Assembly: GCA_016720745.1 (NCBI GenBank) | Contig: JADKKA010000019.1 | Span: 186,001-250,000, forward strand | Length of the DNA: 64,000 bases | Source: Chitinophagaceae bacterium | GTDB taxonomy: Bacteria; Bacteroidota; Bacteroidia; Chitinophagales; Chitinophagaceae | Direction of reading: 5' to 3' | Shown: one piece after another, positions 18,116 through 25,837 of the stretch | Position numbering within the stretch: position 1 is the first letter of the stretch | How the letters are laid out: each line of letters starts with the position of its first letter | Notes under the pieces: generated by a model | The model's input: the letters and a program-made list of their open reading frames with translations, nothing else | Database searches by the model: none | Told to the model about the DNA's origin: nothing | Program-made: the position numbers and the translations under genes

Positions 18116-18241
18116 ATGAGAACAAGAATTTTCGTGATCGCCATCCTTGCTATTATTTTCCTGGAAAGCTGCAGCCGCAGTTACTCGCCTTATGAAGCGG
18201 CCAATAATCCCCGCGGCAGAAAATGCGGAAATATCAGATAA
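18116..18241 (+). CDS. Small putative lipoprotein (41 residues)
   Basis: A short frame with a hydrophobic stretch (RIFVIAILAIIFLESC) whose final LESC resembles a lipobox, so Cys19 would be the lipid-bearing residue. The mature peptide, SRSYSPYEAANNPRGRKCGN, is only about 23 residues and has a second Cys. It begins at an ATG and has no other frame on either strand that explains the sequence. I do not recognise a function. A similar small SYSPYEAA-type lipoprotein is possible elsewhere in the group, but I have not searched. Confidence 0.6.
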   Translation: MRTRIFVIAILAIIFLESCSRSYSPYEAANNPRGRKCGNIR

Positions 18242-18336
18242 GCTGAAACCTCTTCCGGCGCCTGCTACAACAGGAGGCATGCTGCTGCTCCAAAGGTTTC
18301 CTTTGGGCCGGGGCGGGAGTACAATAGGCAGCAATG

Positions 18337-18486
18337 TTAATTGTCCCCGCCAAATACATTATTCACCGCACCTTCCAGCATCGGGAATTTCTCTACCACA
18401 TATTGCTTGATGGTGTCAACGGCTTTTTTAGCCTGCTCTTCAGTAAGACCGGCTTCTGATTTCAGTTTTTCTATTAATTCCTTCAT
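18337..18486 (-). CDS. Small helical protein (49 residues), unknown
   Basis: Frame of 50 codons starting at ATG 18486: MKELIEKLKSEAGLTEEQAK, then a second amphipathic helix (AVDTIKQYVVEKFPM) and a short Gly/Asn tail (VNNVFGGDN). It looks like a two-helix, EF-hand-less soluble peptide. No membrane segment and no signal. It lies between the lipoprotein and clpX; it reads in the same direction as clpX but the terminator at 18601 and a repeat spacer lie between. Function unknown. Confidence 0.6.
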   Translation of the reverse strand: MKELIEKLKSEAGLTEEQAKKAVDTIKQYVVEKFPMLEGAVNNVFGGDN

Positions 18487-18496
18487 TTTATTTAAT

Positions 18497-18665
18497 TGAA
18501 AGTTGAAAATTGAAAGTTGAAAACCCGAACTGCCTGCCGGAATGCTGCTTGCAAACAGGCGAAAATTGAAAATCAGGGTTTATTTCGAAAATAGGGAAAA
18601 TAAAAAGGCCCGGGTGTACCGGGCCTCTAAAACTTTTAAACTACTCAACTACTCAACTCCTCAAC
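18497..18665. repeat. Repeat-word spacer around the clpX terminator
   Basis: Left of the terminator: GAAAGTTGAAAATTGAAAGT units (18497-18523). Right of it: CTACTCAACTACTCAACTCC units (18641-18665). The two words are near complements (GTTGA / TCAAC). Confidence 0.5.
18601..18627 (-). terminator. Intrinsic terminator of clpX
   Basis: Stem AGGCCCGG (18606-18613) with CCGGGCCT (18619-18626), five-base loop, and an A-run on the plus strand giving a T-run on the minus strand. Confidence 0.8.
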
Positions 18666-18671
18666 TTGCCC

Positions 18672-19916
18672 TCATGCCACTTTCAGCAAACTCATCTTGC
18701 TATGATCAAACTTGCGGCGGGCATATTCAATATCGAGGGTAAAACTGGTTTCGTTGGAAGAAGGCAGCTCATACATGGCATCAATCAGGATGCCTTCACA
18801 GATACTGCGGAGACCGCGGGCACCAAGCTTGTATTCCATGGCTTTCTCCACCATGAAGTTGAGTACCTCATCATCAATGATCAGGTTGATGCCTTCCAGT
18901 TCAAATAATTTTTTATACTGTTTGATCAGTGCGTTTCTTGGTTCAGTCAGGATGGCACGCAGCGTAATGGCATCCAAAGGATCCAGGTGCGTCACCACCG
19001 GTAAACGGCCGAGTAATTCAGGAATCAGACCGAATGATTTCAGATCCGTCGCATTCACATAACGCAGGAGGTTCTTCTTCATGCTGTCCTGCTGTTCCTT
19101 GTCCACATTGAACCCAATAGTATTGGTCTGTACCCGGCGGGCAATAATCTTGTCAATACCATCAAATGCACCACCACAGATAAATAGAATATTCTGGGTA
19201 TTGATCTTGATGAGTTTTTGTTCGGGGTGCTTACGTCCTCCCTGTGGCGGCACCAGTACATCGGTTCCTTCCAGTAGTTTCAGCATGCCCTGTTGTACAC
19301 CTTCTCCACTCACATCACGGGTAATGGAAGGATTATCTCCCTTGCGGGCGATTTTATCTATTTCATCAATATATACAATGCCACGCTCAGCAGCAGTCAC
19401 ATCATAATTACATACCTGTAATAAACGGGTCAGGATACTTTCCACATCTTCGCCCACATAACCGGCTTCTGTAAATACCGTGGCATCCACAATCGCGAAA
19501 GGTACATTCAGCATCCGGGCAATACTCTTGGCCAGCAGGGTCTTACCGGTTCCGGTTTCACCTACCATGATGATATTGCTCTTTTCAATCTCTATTTCAT
19601 TGCTGTTATTCGGATCTACCGGTTTTTGCTGCAAACGCTTGTAGTGGTTGTACACCGCAACGGCCAGCACTTTCTTGGCTTCGTCCTGTCCAATGCAAAA
19701 TTCGTCGAGGAATTTTTTGATCTCTACCGGTTTCTTAACCGTGAGCTTGAAATTAGAGTTGCCCTTATCATCACGGATGTTCAGTTCCTGTTCAATGATT
19801 TCACGGGCATGCTCCACACAGTTTTCACAAATATGCCCTTCCTGGCCGGCGATCAGGATTTTTACCTCATCCCGGTTGCGGCCGCAGAAAGAACAGTGGA
19901 GGGGATTTTTAGCCAT
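18672..19916 (-). CDS. clpX: ClpX, ATPase of the Clp protease
   Basis: AAA+ unfoldase that recognises tagged substrates and feeds them to ClpP. Four zinc-binding Cys (Cys8, Cys11, Cys30, Cys33) form the N-terminal domain. The AAA+ core has a Walker A reading GETGTGKTLLAKSIA (the usual first residues are GPTGSGKT; Glu and Thr substitutions here), Walker B IVYIDEIDK, sensor LLEGT.. and the ELLGRLPVV arginine-finger region; the C-terminal domain ends near residue 405. Length 414 is normal. It lies 118 bases downstream of clpP with a terminator between them. Confidence 0.96.
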   Translation of the reverse strand: MAKNPLHCSFCGRNRDEVKILIAGQEGHICENCVEHAREIIEQELNIRDDKGNSNFKLTVKKPVEIKKFLDEFCIGQDEAKKVLAVAVYNHYKRLQQKPVDPNNSNEIEIEKSNIIMVGETGTGKTLLAKSIARMLNVPFAIVDATVFTEAGYVGEDVESILTRLLQVCNYDVTAAERGIVYIDEIDKIARKGDNPSITRDVSGEGVQQGMLKLLEGTDVLVPPQGGRKHPEQKLIKINTQNILFICGGAFDGIDKIIARRVQTNTIGFNVDKEQQDSMKKNLLRYVNATDLKSFGLIPELLGRLPVVTHLDPLDAITLRAILTEPRNALIKQYKKLFELEGINLIIDDEVLNFMVEKAMEYKLGARGLRSICEGILIDAMYELPSSNETSFTLDIEYARRKFDHSKMSLLKVA

Positions 19917-19968
19917 TGTTGTTTGAGATATAACGCTTTAAAAACGGATTCGTAACATGCAAAATTAT

Positions 19969-19996
19969 AAAAACCATCCGGGAAGGATGGTTTTTA
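19969..19996 (-). terminator. Terminator between clpP and clpX
   Basis: Stem AACCATCC (19972-19979) with GGATGGTT and a T-run on the minus strand (TTTTTATAATTTT). A weaker T-run also follows on the plus strand. Confidence 0.75.
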
Positions 19997-20033
19997 TTTA
20001 TAACTGAAGTATAAACTATTATTAATTAGCGCT

Positions 20034-20669
20034 TTACAGCTTGTCTACCAGGCCATCAACAATGCCATATTCAAGGGCTTTTTTGGCATCCATCCAGTAA
20101 TCGCGGTCGAAGTCCTTCATGATCTGCTCCACTGTTTTACCGCAGTTTTTCGCGAGGATGGTGGCCCCGATTTCTTTTACCCGGCGGGTTTGCTCGGCCT
20201 GGATCTCCAGATCGGCACTCACACCCTGGATATAACCACCCAGCGAAGGCTGGTGGATCATCACCTCACCATGGGGATAGATAAAACGTTTTCCTTTTAC
20301 CCCACCACTGAGCAGGATACTGCCCATGGAAGCGGCTAAGCCCATACAAATGGTGCTGACCGGACTCTTGATCATTTGCATGGTATCATACATTACCATG
20401 CCACTGGTGACCACACCACCCGGACTATTGATAAAAAATTTAATCTCCTCGCCAGGCTTGTCGGCATCCAGCAGCAACAGTTTGCTCACCACATCTTTGG
20501 CACTTTTATCATCCACCACACCCCAGAGGTACACAGCTCTTTTTTCGAAGAAATATCGTTCCAGTTTTTTATTGAACATACCGCTTTCCTGGTCGCTTTT
20601 GGGACGTTCTTCTTTTTCCTCTTCATCATCCATTCTGAAATTGCCGTATAAAAATTGTTTGCTCTTCAT
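20034..20669 (-). CDS. clpP: ClpP protease subunit, paralogue 2
   Basis: Serine peptidase of the barrel-shaped Clp protease. The catalytic triad is visible: Ser in GLAASMGSILL, His in VMIHQPSLG, Asp in DFDRDYWMDA. The N-terminus has an acidic, Arg/Lys-mixed stretch (MDDEEEKEERPKSDQESG, residues 13-30) absent from the other paralogue. 211 residues. It lies between clpX and the second clpP, all on the minus strand. Which ClpP forms the ring with ClpX, and whether they mix, cannot be told from sequence. Confidence 0.95.
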   Translation of the reverse strand: MKSKQFLYGNFRMDDEEEKEERPKSDQESGMFNKKLERYFFEKRAVYLWGVVDDKSAKDVVSKLLLLDADKPGEEIKFFINSPGGVVTSGMVMYDTMQMIKSPVSTICMGLAASMGSILLSGGVKGKRFIYPHGEVMIHQPSLGGYIQGVSADLEIQAEQTRRVKEIGATILAKNCGKTVEQIMKDFDRDYWMDAKKALEYGIVDGLVDKL

Positions 20670-20693
20670 GTTAGGTTTCTTTTATCGATTATT

Positions 20694-20779
20694 GAACCCC
20701 TCCGGGGTTCGTTCAAATTTTGAAAATTTCATTTCCCCGGATTTCATCCGGGCTACCGGGATTTTGTCCCTCCGGGACA
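20694..20779. repeat. Three tandem triloop palindromes between the clpP genes
   Basis: Perfect stems, each with a three-base loop: GAACCCC-TCC-GGGGTTC (20694-20710), CCCGGAT-TTC-ATCCGGG (20736-20752) and TGTCCC-TCC-GGGACA (20765-20779). They do not share sequence with each other but share the loop type (TCC, TTC, TCC) seen also after nrdJ. They lie downstream of the first clpP in its transcript. Confidence 0.75.
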
Positions 20780-20829
20780 GCTTTTTAAATCATCATTCTT
20801 ATTTCCTTGTTCATTTGTTCTTCTGTTCT

Positions 20830-21522
20830 TTAATCCTTCTTCTGCTTCTTAGGATTGGTGAGTAACACTTCATCTACCAGTCCGTACTCTTTGGCTTCCG
20901 GAGCAGTCATCCAGTTGTCGCGGTCAAAATCTTTTTCAATCTGTTCCACTGATTTACCGGTATGGATATTCACTACTTCGTAGAGTTCCTTTTTCAGTTT
21001 GCGGATTTCATTCACGGTGATCTCGATATCACTGGCCTGTCCGCCAATGGCGCCACTGGGCTGGTGCATCATGATCCTTGCATGTTTCAGGGCCGCTCTT
21101 TTACCCTTGGTACCGGCACCCAGTAAAACGCAGGCCATGGAAGCGGCCACGCCAATACAAATGGTGGAAATATCAGGGCTCACAAACTGCATGGTATCGT
21201 ATACGCCCAGACCGGCATATACACTGCCACCCGGACTATTAATATACATATTGATATCGCGGGTGCGGTCGGATGAATCCAGGAACAGCATCTGAGCAAT
21301 CACGATATTGGCTACTTCATCATTGATGGGGTAGCCCAGAAAAATGATCCGGTCCATCATGAGTCGGCTGTACACATCCATCACCGCAATATTCAAAGAG
21401 CGTTCCTCAATGATATTGGGAGTAAGGGCGGTGACCAGGTGAGAGGCATAACTGTTCAGGGTATTACTGGAAAGGCCGTGATGTTTAACGGCGTATTTCT
21501 CAAATTCGGAATTAAACGTCAT
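20830..21522 (-). CDS. clpP: ClpP protease subunit, paralogue 1
   Basis: Second ClpP with all catalytic residues: Ser in GVAASMACVLL, His in IMMHQPSGA and Asp in DFDRDNWMTA. The N-terminus is longer than in paralogue 2 (about 45 residues before NIAVMDVYSRL) and lacks the acidic stretch; the C-terminus ends in a Lys-rich tail (NPKKQKKD). It is the first gene after tig in direction of transcription, separated by a terminator, so it probably has its own promoter. Bacteria with two clpP genes may form mixed rings (known for some families). Confidence 0.95.
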   Translation of the reverse strand: MTFNSEFEKYAVKHHGLSSNTLNSYASHLVTALTPNIIEERSLNIAVMDVYSRLMMDRIIFLGYPINDEVANIVIAQMLFLDSSDRTRDINMYINSPGGSVYAGLGVYDTMQFVSPDISTICIGVAASMACVLLGAGTKGKRAALKHARIMMHQPSGAIGGQASDIEITVNEIRKLKKELYEVVNIHTGKSVEQIEKDFDRDNWMTAPEAKEYGLVDEVLLTNPKKQKKD

Positions 21523-21701
21523 GTTGATTAGTTAACAAGTTAAAAGGTTGATACGTTGAAGAGAGAGGGTGTTTTAGATAAGGGGGGCTGTCCTTATCAA
21601 CTTTCCAATTTTTCAACATTTATCCTAAACCTCAAATATCCGTCCAAATGCTAAAACCACAAAATTGATGACAAGTTGTCGTTTTTGGGGTGGAAAGGTT
21701 T

Positions 21702-21733
21702 AAAAAAAAGGCTGACACGGAACCGTGTCAACC
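21702..21733 (-). terminator. Intrinsic terminator of tig
   Basis: Read on the minus strand: GGTTGACACGG with CCGTGTCAGCC, followed by eight T. Plus-strand A-run at 21702-21709. Confidence 0.88.
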
Positions 21734-21762
21734 TTTCAACTTTTTACTGATCAACTAACAGA

Positions 21763-23136
21763 TCAATGATGATGATGCTGGTGTTCTTCCACCATCTTCG
21801 TAAATGATTCCGCGTCGATGGCTATATCAGCAGGATTCACTTTGCCGGCCGCCCATTCAAATATCTTTTGGGTCTGGATGCGGTTATAGGAATCCTCTAC
21901 ATATTTTCTGTCCTTCATCATCTTCTCTATATAATCAGTCAGCCAGGGCTGGTCATCACTCAGATTCGCACCACCCATGTAGCTGAAGAGTTGTTGTTTG
22001 GCAAAGGCCCTGATTTCATCCGGTGAAACCTGGATACCGTTTTCCTGTACAATTTTATCAGAGATCAGGGTCCATTTCAGCTGGCTCAGGAATTTTGGAA
22101 ACTCGGCTTCCACTTCCTCGTCAGTTTTTGGACTTTCGCCCTGGGTCTTTACCCAGTTCTTCAGGAATCCTTCGGGGAAGGAAATTTGGGTATGATCCAC
22201 CAACAGGTGAAATACCTGGTCCTGGATCTGGTTATTGGCCTGGCCATTCCAGTAGGCCTGGATTTCATCTTTGATTTTGCTGCGGAACTCACCTTCGGTT
22301 ACTACATTCTGGTTGGGGTAGAGTTGCTCATAAAATTCACCATTCAGTTCTCTTTTTTCCAGCAGACCGATCTTGGTGATTTCGATTTTGAAATATCGGT
22401 CATCAGCAGTAAGATCTTCTTTTAATCCGAGGTCGCTGATGATCCACTCTCTTTCTTTTTCATCAAAAGCGGCACTCAGCTGAGCTACCTGACTGTCGCC
22501 GGTTTTCTTGCCCATCCAGTTTTTCCGGATGCCTTCAGCAAAATATTTTACCAGCAGGGAATTATCTTTTTTCAGGGCGCCTTCTGCTTCATTGCCATCC
22601 GCATCTGTTTCAGTAAACAGCACATTCAATACCTGCTCTTCGTTATTCACTTCTTCCTCATCCTTCATGTTGCCATAACGGTTCTGCAGACGGGTGATTT
22701 CGCTTTCGATCATCTCGTCGGTAACAGTCACCACATAACGGGTGATGGCGGCCTTACCCAGATCAGGTAACTGGAAATCGGGTTTTACGCCAATTTCAAA
22801 ATGGAAAGTATAATCGAGTGGGTTGTGTACATCGAGTTGATTGAAATCGGCTTCCAGGGGCAATGGCTGGGCGAAAATATCCAGCTTGTCATTTTGCAAG
22901 TAACCGATCAGTTCGCGGTCAACAGATTTCAGCACCTCATCTGTAAACAGGGAAGGGCCGTACATTTTTTTGATCAGTCCGGCCGGCACCATGCCCTTGC
23001 GGAAACCCGGAATATTGGCCTTCTTGCCATATTCTTTCAGGGTTTTTTCAAACGCAGGCAAATAATCGGTCTTTTCCAGTTTCAGGGTCAGCTTCTCATG
23101 CAGCAGACCAATGTTTTCTTTTGTTACTGTAGCCAT
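21763..23136 (-). CDS. tig: Trigger factor
   Basis: Ribosome-bound chaperone and peptidyl-prolyl isomerase that folds nascent chains. Shows the ribosome-binding loop signature PGFRKGMVP (near residue 43), a PPIase-like middle region and long C-terminal helices (IVQENGIQVSPDEIRAFA). 457 residues, usual size. It ends in a His-rich tail (EEHQHHHH), which would bind metal; whether it is functional is unknown. It is the most upstream gene of the tig-clpP-clpP-clpX block, an order well known in bacteria. Confidence 0.95.
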   Translation of the reverse strand: MATVTKENIGLLHEKLTLKLEKTDYLPAFEKTLKEYGKKANIPGFRKGMVPAGLIKKMYGPSLFTDEVLKSVDRELIGYLQNDKLDIFAQPLPLEADFNQLDVHNPLDYTFHFEIGVKPDFQLPDLGKAAITRYVVTVTDEMIESEITRLQNRYGNMKDEEEVNNEEQVLNVLFTETDADGNEAEGALKKDNSLLVKYFAEGIRKNWMGKKTGDSQVAQLSAAFDEKEREWIISDLGLKEDLTADDRYFKIEITKIGLLEKRELNGEFYEQLYPNQNVVTEGEFRSKIKDEIQAYWNGQANNQIQDQVFHLLVDHTQISFPEGFLKNWVKTQGESPKTDEEVEAEFPKFLSQLKWTLISDKIVQENGIQVSPDEIRAFAKQQLFSYMGGANLSDDQPWLTDYIEKMMKDRKYVEDSYNRIQTQKIFEWAAGKVNPADIAIDAESFTKMVEEHQHHHH

Positions 23137-23241
23137 TTAGTAAAGTTGAAAAGTTTAAATGTTGAAAAGTTGAAAAGGGTTTTAGCATCAACAGGTCCTT
23201 GTCAACCTGTTAACTAATCAACTTGTCAACTAATCAACTTG
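23137..23241. repeat. TTGAAAAG word spacer upstream of tig
   Basis: Short words of the kind GTTGAAAAG (23144-23175) followed by the complementary words ATCAACTTGTCAACTAATCA (23205-23240). The tRNA begins directly after. Confidence 0.5.
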
Positions 23242-23323
23242 TCCGGATGGAGGGACTCGAACCCCCATAGCTTACGCCATCAGATCCTAAGTCTGACGTG
23301 TCTACCAATTTCACCACATCCGG
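23242..23323 (-). tRNA. tRNA-Leu (UAG anticodon)
   Basis: 82-nt cloverleaf read on the minus strand. Acceptor stem CCGGATG pairs with CATCCGG and the discriminator base is A. Anticodon stem TCAGA / TCTGA with loop CTTAGGA, anticodon TAG; the long variable arm typical of tRNA-Leu (TGGCGTAAGCTA) precedes GGGGGTTCGAGTCCCTC in the T arm. The CCA end is not encoded. Confidence 0.93.
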
Positions 23324-23330
23324 GTTGAAA

Positions 23331-23409
23331 AGTCTGGAGTCGTGAGTCTAGAGTCGTGAGTCCAGACATTTAGCGACTCCCGACTGATGACTCCAGACTC
23401 TCGACTGAA
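23331..23409. repeat. GAGTC word spacer between tRNA-Leu and relA
   Basis: Units of GGAGTCGTGAGTCTAGAGTC (23335-23365) are followed by the complementary words GACTCCCGACTGATGACTCC (23372-23400), giving a long imperfect palindrome. Confidence 0.5.
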
Positions 23410-23482
23410 TTAAGGGCTGCAAAGGTAGGTGCTTTTCGCTTCAAAAACCCGCCAATTTTCACTAAATTCGTAGACAATACCA

Positions 23483-25726
23483 ATGGAAACACAAGCCCAT
23501 ATCCCCCGGTACAGCCTGAACGAGGAAGAAGAGAAAAAACTCATTCTCAGAGAGTATCGTTCATTACTCAAGGTCCTGAAATCCAAGCTTAAGCCAGGAG
23601 ATAAGAACCTGATCAGGAATGCTTTTGAGATGGCCGCCGAGGCCCATAAAACCATGCGCCGCAAAAGCGGGGAGCCCTATATCCTGCATCCTATCGCCGT
23701 AGCAAAAATTTGTGTGGAAGAAATCGGACTCGGGGTCCGCTCCACTATTTGTGCCCTCCTGCATGATACAGTGGAAGATACCGACCTCTCCCTGGAGGAT
23801 CTGGAAAGGGAATTCGGGAATGAGATTGCCCGGATTGTGGATGGCCTAACCAAGATTTCCAATGTAATTGATGTGAACGCTTCTCAACAGGCAGAGAACT
23901 TCAAAAAAATTCTGTTAACCCTTACGGATGATCCGAGGGTGATTCTTATTAAGCTGTCTGATCGGTTACACAATATGCGCACGCTGGACAGTATGAAGCG
24001 GGAGAAACAGCTGAAGATTTCTTCTGAAACAGTATATGTCTATGCCCCCCTGGCCCACCGGATGGGTTTGTATTCCATCAAAACAGAAATGGAAGACCTG
24101 GCCATGAAGTACATGGAACCGGATGTGTACAGGGATATTGCCCGCAAACTGGCAGAAACCAAGAAAGAAAGATCCCGCTATATCAACGAATTTATCCGGC
24201 CCCTGAAAGATAAAATTGCTAAGGCCCAGCTGGAAGCCGAGATCTATGGTCGGCCCAAGAGCATTCACTCCATCTCTAATAAAATGAAGAAGAAGGGAGT
24301 GGATTTTGAAGAAGTCTATGACCTTTTTGCGATCAGGATCATCATTGATTCTCCTCCGGAAAAAGAAAAAGAAGATTGCTGGAAAGTCTATTCCATGATC
24401 ACAGATGAATACAATCCCTCACCGGAAAGATTGCGCGACTGGCTCAGCAATCCCAAGAGCAATGGTTATGAAGCCCTGCATACTACGGTAATGGGTCCGC
24501 AGGGAAAATGGGTGGAAGTACAGATCCGTACCCGCCGGATGAATGAGATTGCTGAGAAAGGTTTGGCGGCCCACTGGAAATACAAGGAAGGAAAAGAAGA
24601 TGAAAACCGTTTTGACAAATGGTTCCAGCAGATCCGGGAAGTGATCAGCAACCAGGAGACAGACAGCATTGATTTTCTCCATGATTTCAAAACCAGTTTC
24701 CTCGCAGAAGAAATTTATATCTATACACCTAAGGGAGATATCAAAATGCTGCCGGTTGGATCTACGGCTCTTGATTTTGCCTTCTCCATCCACAGCGCCA
24801 TTGGTGTAAAAACCATTGGTGCCAAAGTGAATCATAAACTGGTGCCCATCAGTCATAAACTGCACAGTGGTGATCAGGTGGAGATCATCACCAGTAATAA
24901 ACAAAAAGCATCGGAGGACTGGCTGGGATTTGTGGTTACTTCCAAAGCAAAAGGAAGGATCCGGGATGCCCTGAAAGAAGAAAAAAGAAAGGTATCTGAT
25001 GAAGGGAAATATGCTGTGCAACGAAAGCTGGAAGGAATGGGGGCTGCATTTACCCAGCACAATATTGATGAACTGGTTCAGTGGTACAAACTACCTTCCA
25101 ATCTCGACCTTTTTTACCAGGTATCAGTGAAGAACCTTGACCTGAAAGACCTGAAAGATTTCAAAGTAATCGGGGACCGGATTGAAGCGCCAAAGCCGCT
25201 GAAAATTCTGCATGACAAGCCCGAATATATTCCCGGAATCATGCCAGGGAAGAAGGATGCTGAGCTGGTGATTTTCGGAGAGAGCAGTGATAAGATCGTT
25301 TATAATCTTGCCAATTGTTGCAAACCCATACCGGGTGATGATGTATTCGGATTTGTAACCACCGGGAAGGGATTGACCATTCACCGGACCAACTGTCCCA
25401 ATGCGGCCAAGTTGCTGGCGAATTATGGTCACCGGGTGGTCAAGACCAAGTGGGCCAAGAATAAGGAGATATCCTTCCTCACCGGTGTCAAGATTGTGGG
25501 GATGGATGATGTGGGTGTCGTGAACAAGATTACGAACCTCATCTCCGGGGAACTCAAAGTCAATATTGCAGCACTAACCATTGAGGCCAAAGAAGGGCTA
25601 TTTGAAGGGAATATCCGGCTCTATGTGCATGATAAAGAGGAGTTGGATGTATTGGTTCAGAGCCTGTTGAATCTTCCGGGAATTGAATCGGTTGAGCGCT
25701 ATGATATGGAAGATATTCCGGGTTGA
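23483..25726 (+). CDS. Bifunctional (p)ppGpp synthetase/hydrolase (RelA/SpoT)
   Basis: Stringent-response enzyme. The HD hydrolase region shows HPIAVAKICVEEIG, LLHDTVEDTD and LSDRLHNMRTL. The synthetase shows the substrate-binding EAEIYGRPKSIHSI, SNPKSNGYEALHTTV and WVEVQIRTRRM. The TGS domain starts at DIKMLPVGSTALDFAFSIH, a zinc-finger-like part has NLANCCKPIPGD and HRTNCPNA, and the ACT domain ends the protein. The length (747) fits a long RSH. Because both active sites look intact, it can both make and degrade the alarmone (inference). Confidence 0.96.
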   Translation: METQAHIPRYSLNEEEEKKLILREYRSLLKVLKSKLKPGDKNLIRNAFEMAAEAHKTMRRKSGEPYILHPIAVAKICVEEIGLGVRSTICALLHDTVEDTDLSLEDLEREFGNEIARIVDGLTKISNVIDVNASQQAENFKKILLTLTDDPRVILIKLSDRLHNMRTLDSMKREKQLKISSETVYVYAPLAHRMGLYSIKTEMEDLAMKYMEPDVYRDIARKLAETKKERSRYINEFIRPLKDKIAKAQLEAEIYGRPKSIHSISNKMKKKGVDFEEVYDLFAIRIIIDSPPEKEKEDCWKVYSMITDEYNPSPERLRDWLSNPKSNGYEALHTTVMGPQGKWVEVQIRTRRMNEIAEKGLAAHWKYKEGKEDENRFDKWFQQIREVISNQETDSIDFLHDFKTSFLAEEIYIYTPKGDIKMLPVGSTALDFAFSIHSAIGVKTIGAKVNHKLVPISHKLHSGDQVEIITSNKQKASEDWLGFVVTSKAKGRIRDALKEEKRKVSDEGKYAVQRKLEGMGAAFTQHNIDELVQWYKLPSNLDLFYQVSVKNLDLKDLKDFKVIGDRIEAPKPLKILHDKPEYIPGIMPGKKDAELVIFGESSDKIVYNLANCCKPIPGDDVFGFVTTGKGLTIHRTNCPNAAKLLANYGHRVVKTKWAKNKEISFLTGVKIVGMDDVGVVNKITNLISGELKVNIAALTIEAKEGLFEGNIRLYVHDKEELDVLVQSLLNLPGIESVERYDMEDIPG

Positions 25727-25837
25727 ACCGGACTGTTGATAATTTGACAGGGGGAGGGCCTTTTACGGGACAGTCTGAAAGGATTTTTTCAGTATCTTGA
25801 ACGCTTCAGGGCCTGCATATTGCCCTATATTCTGCTT

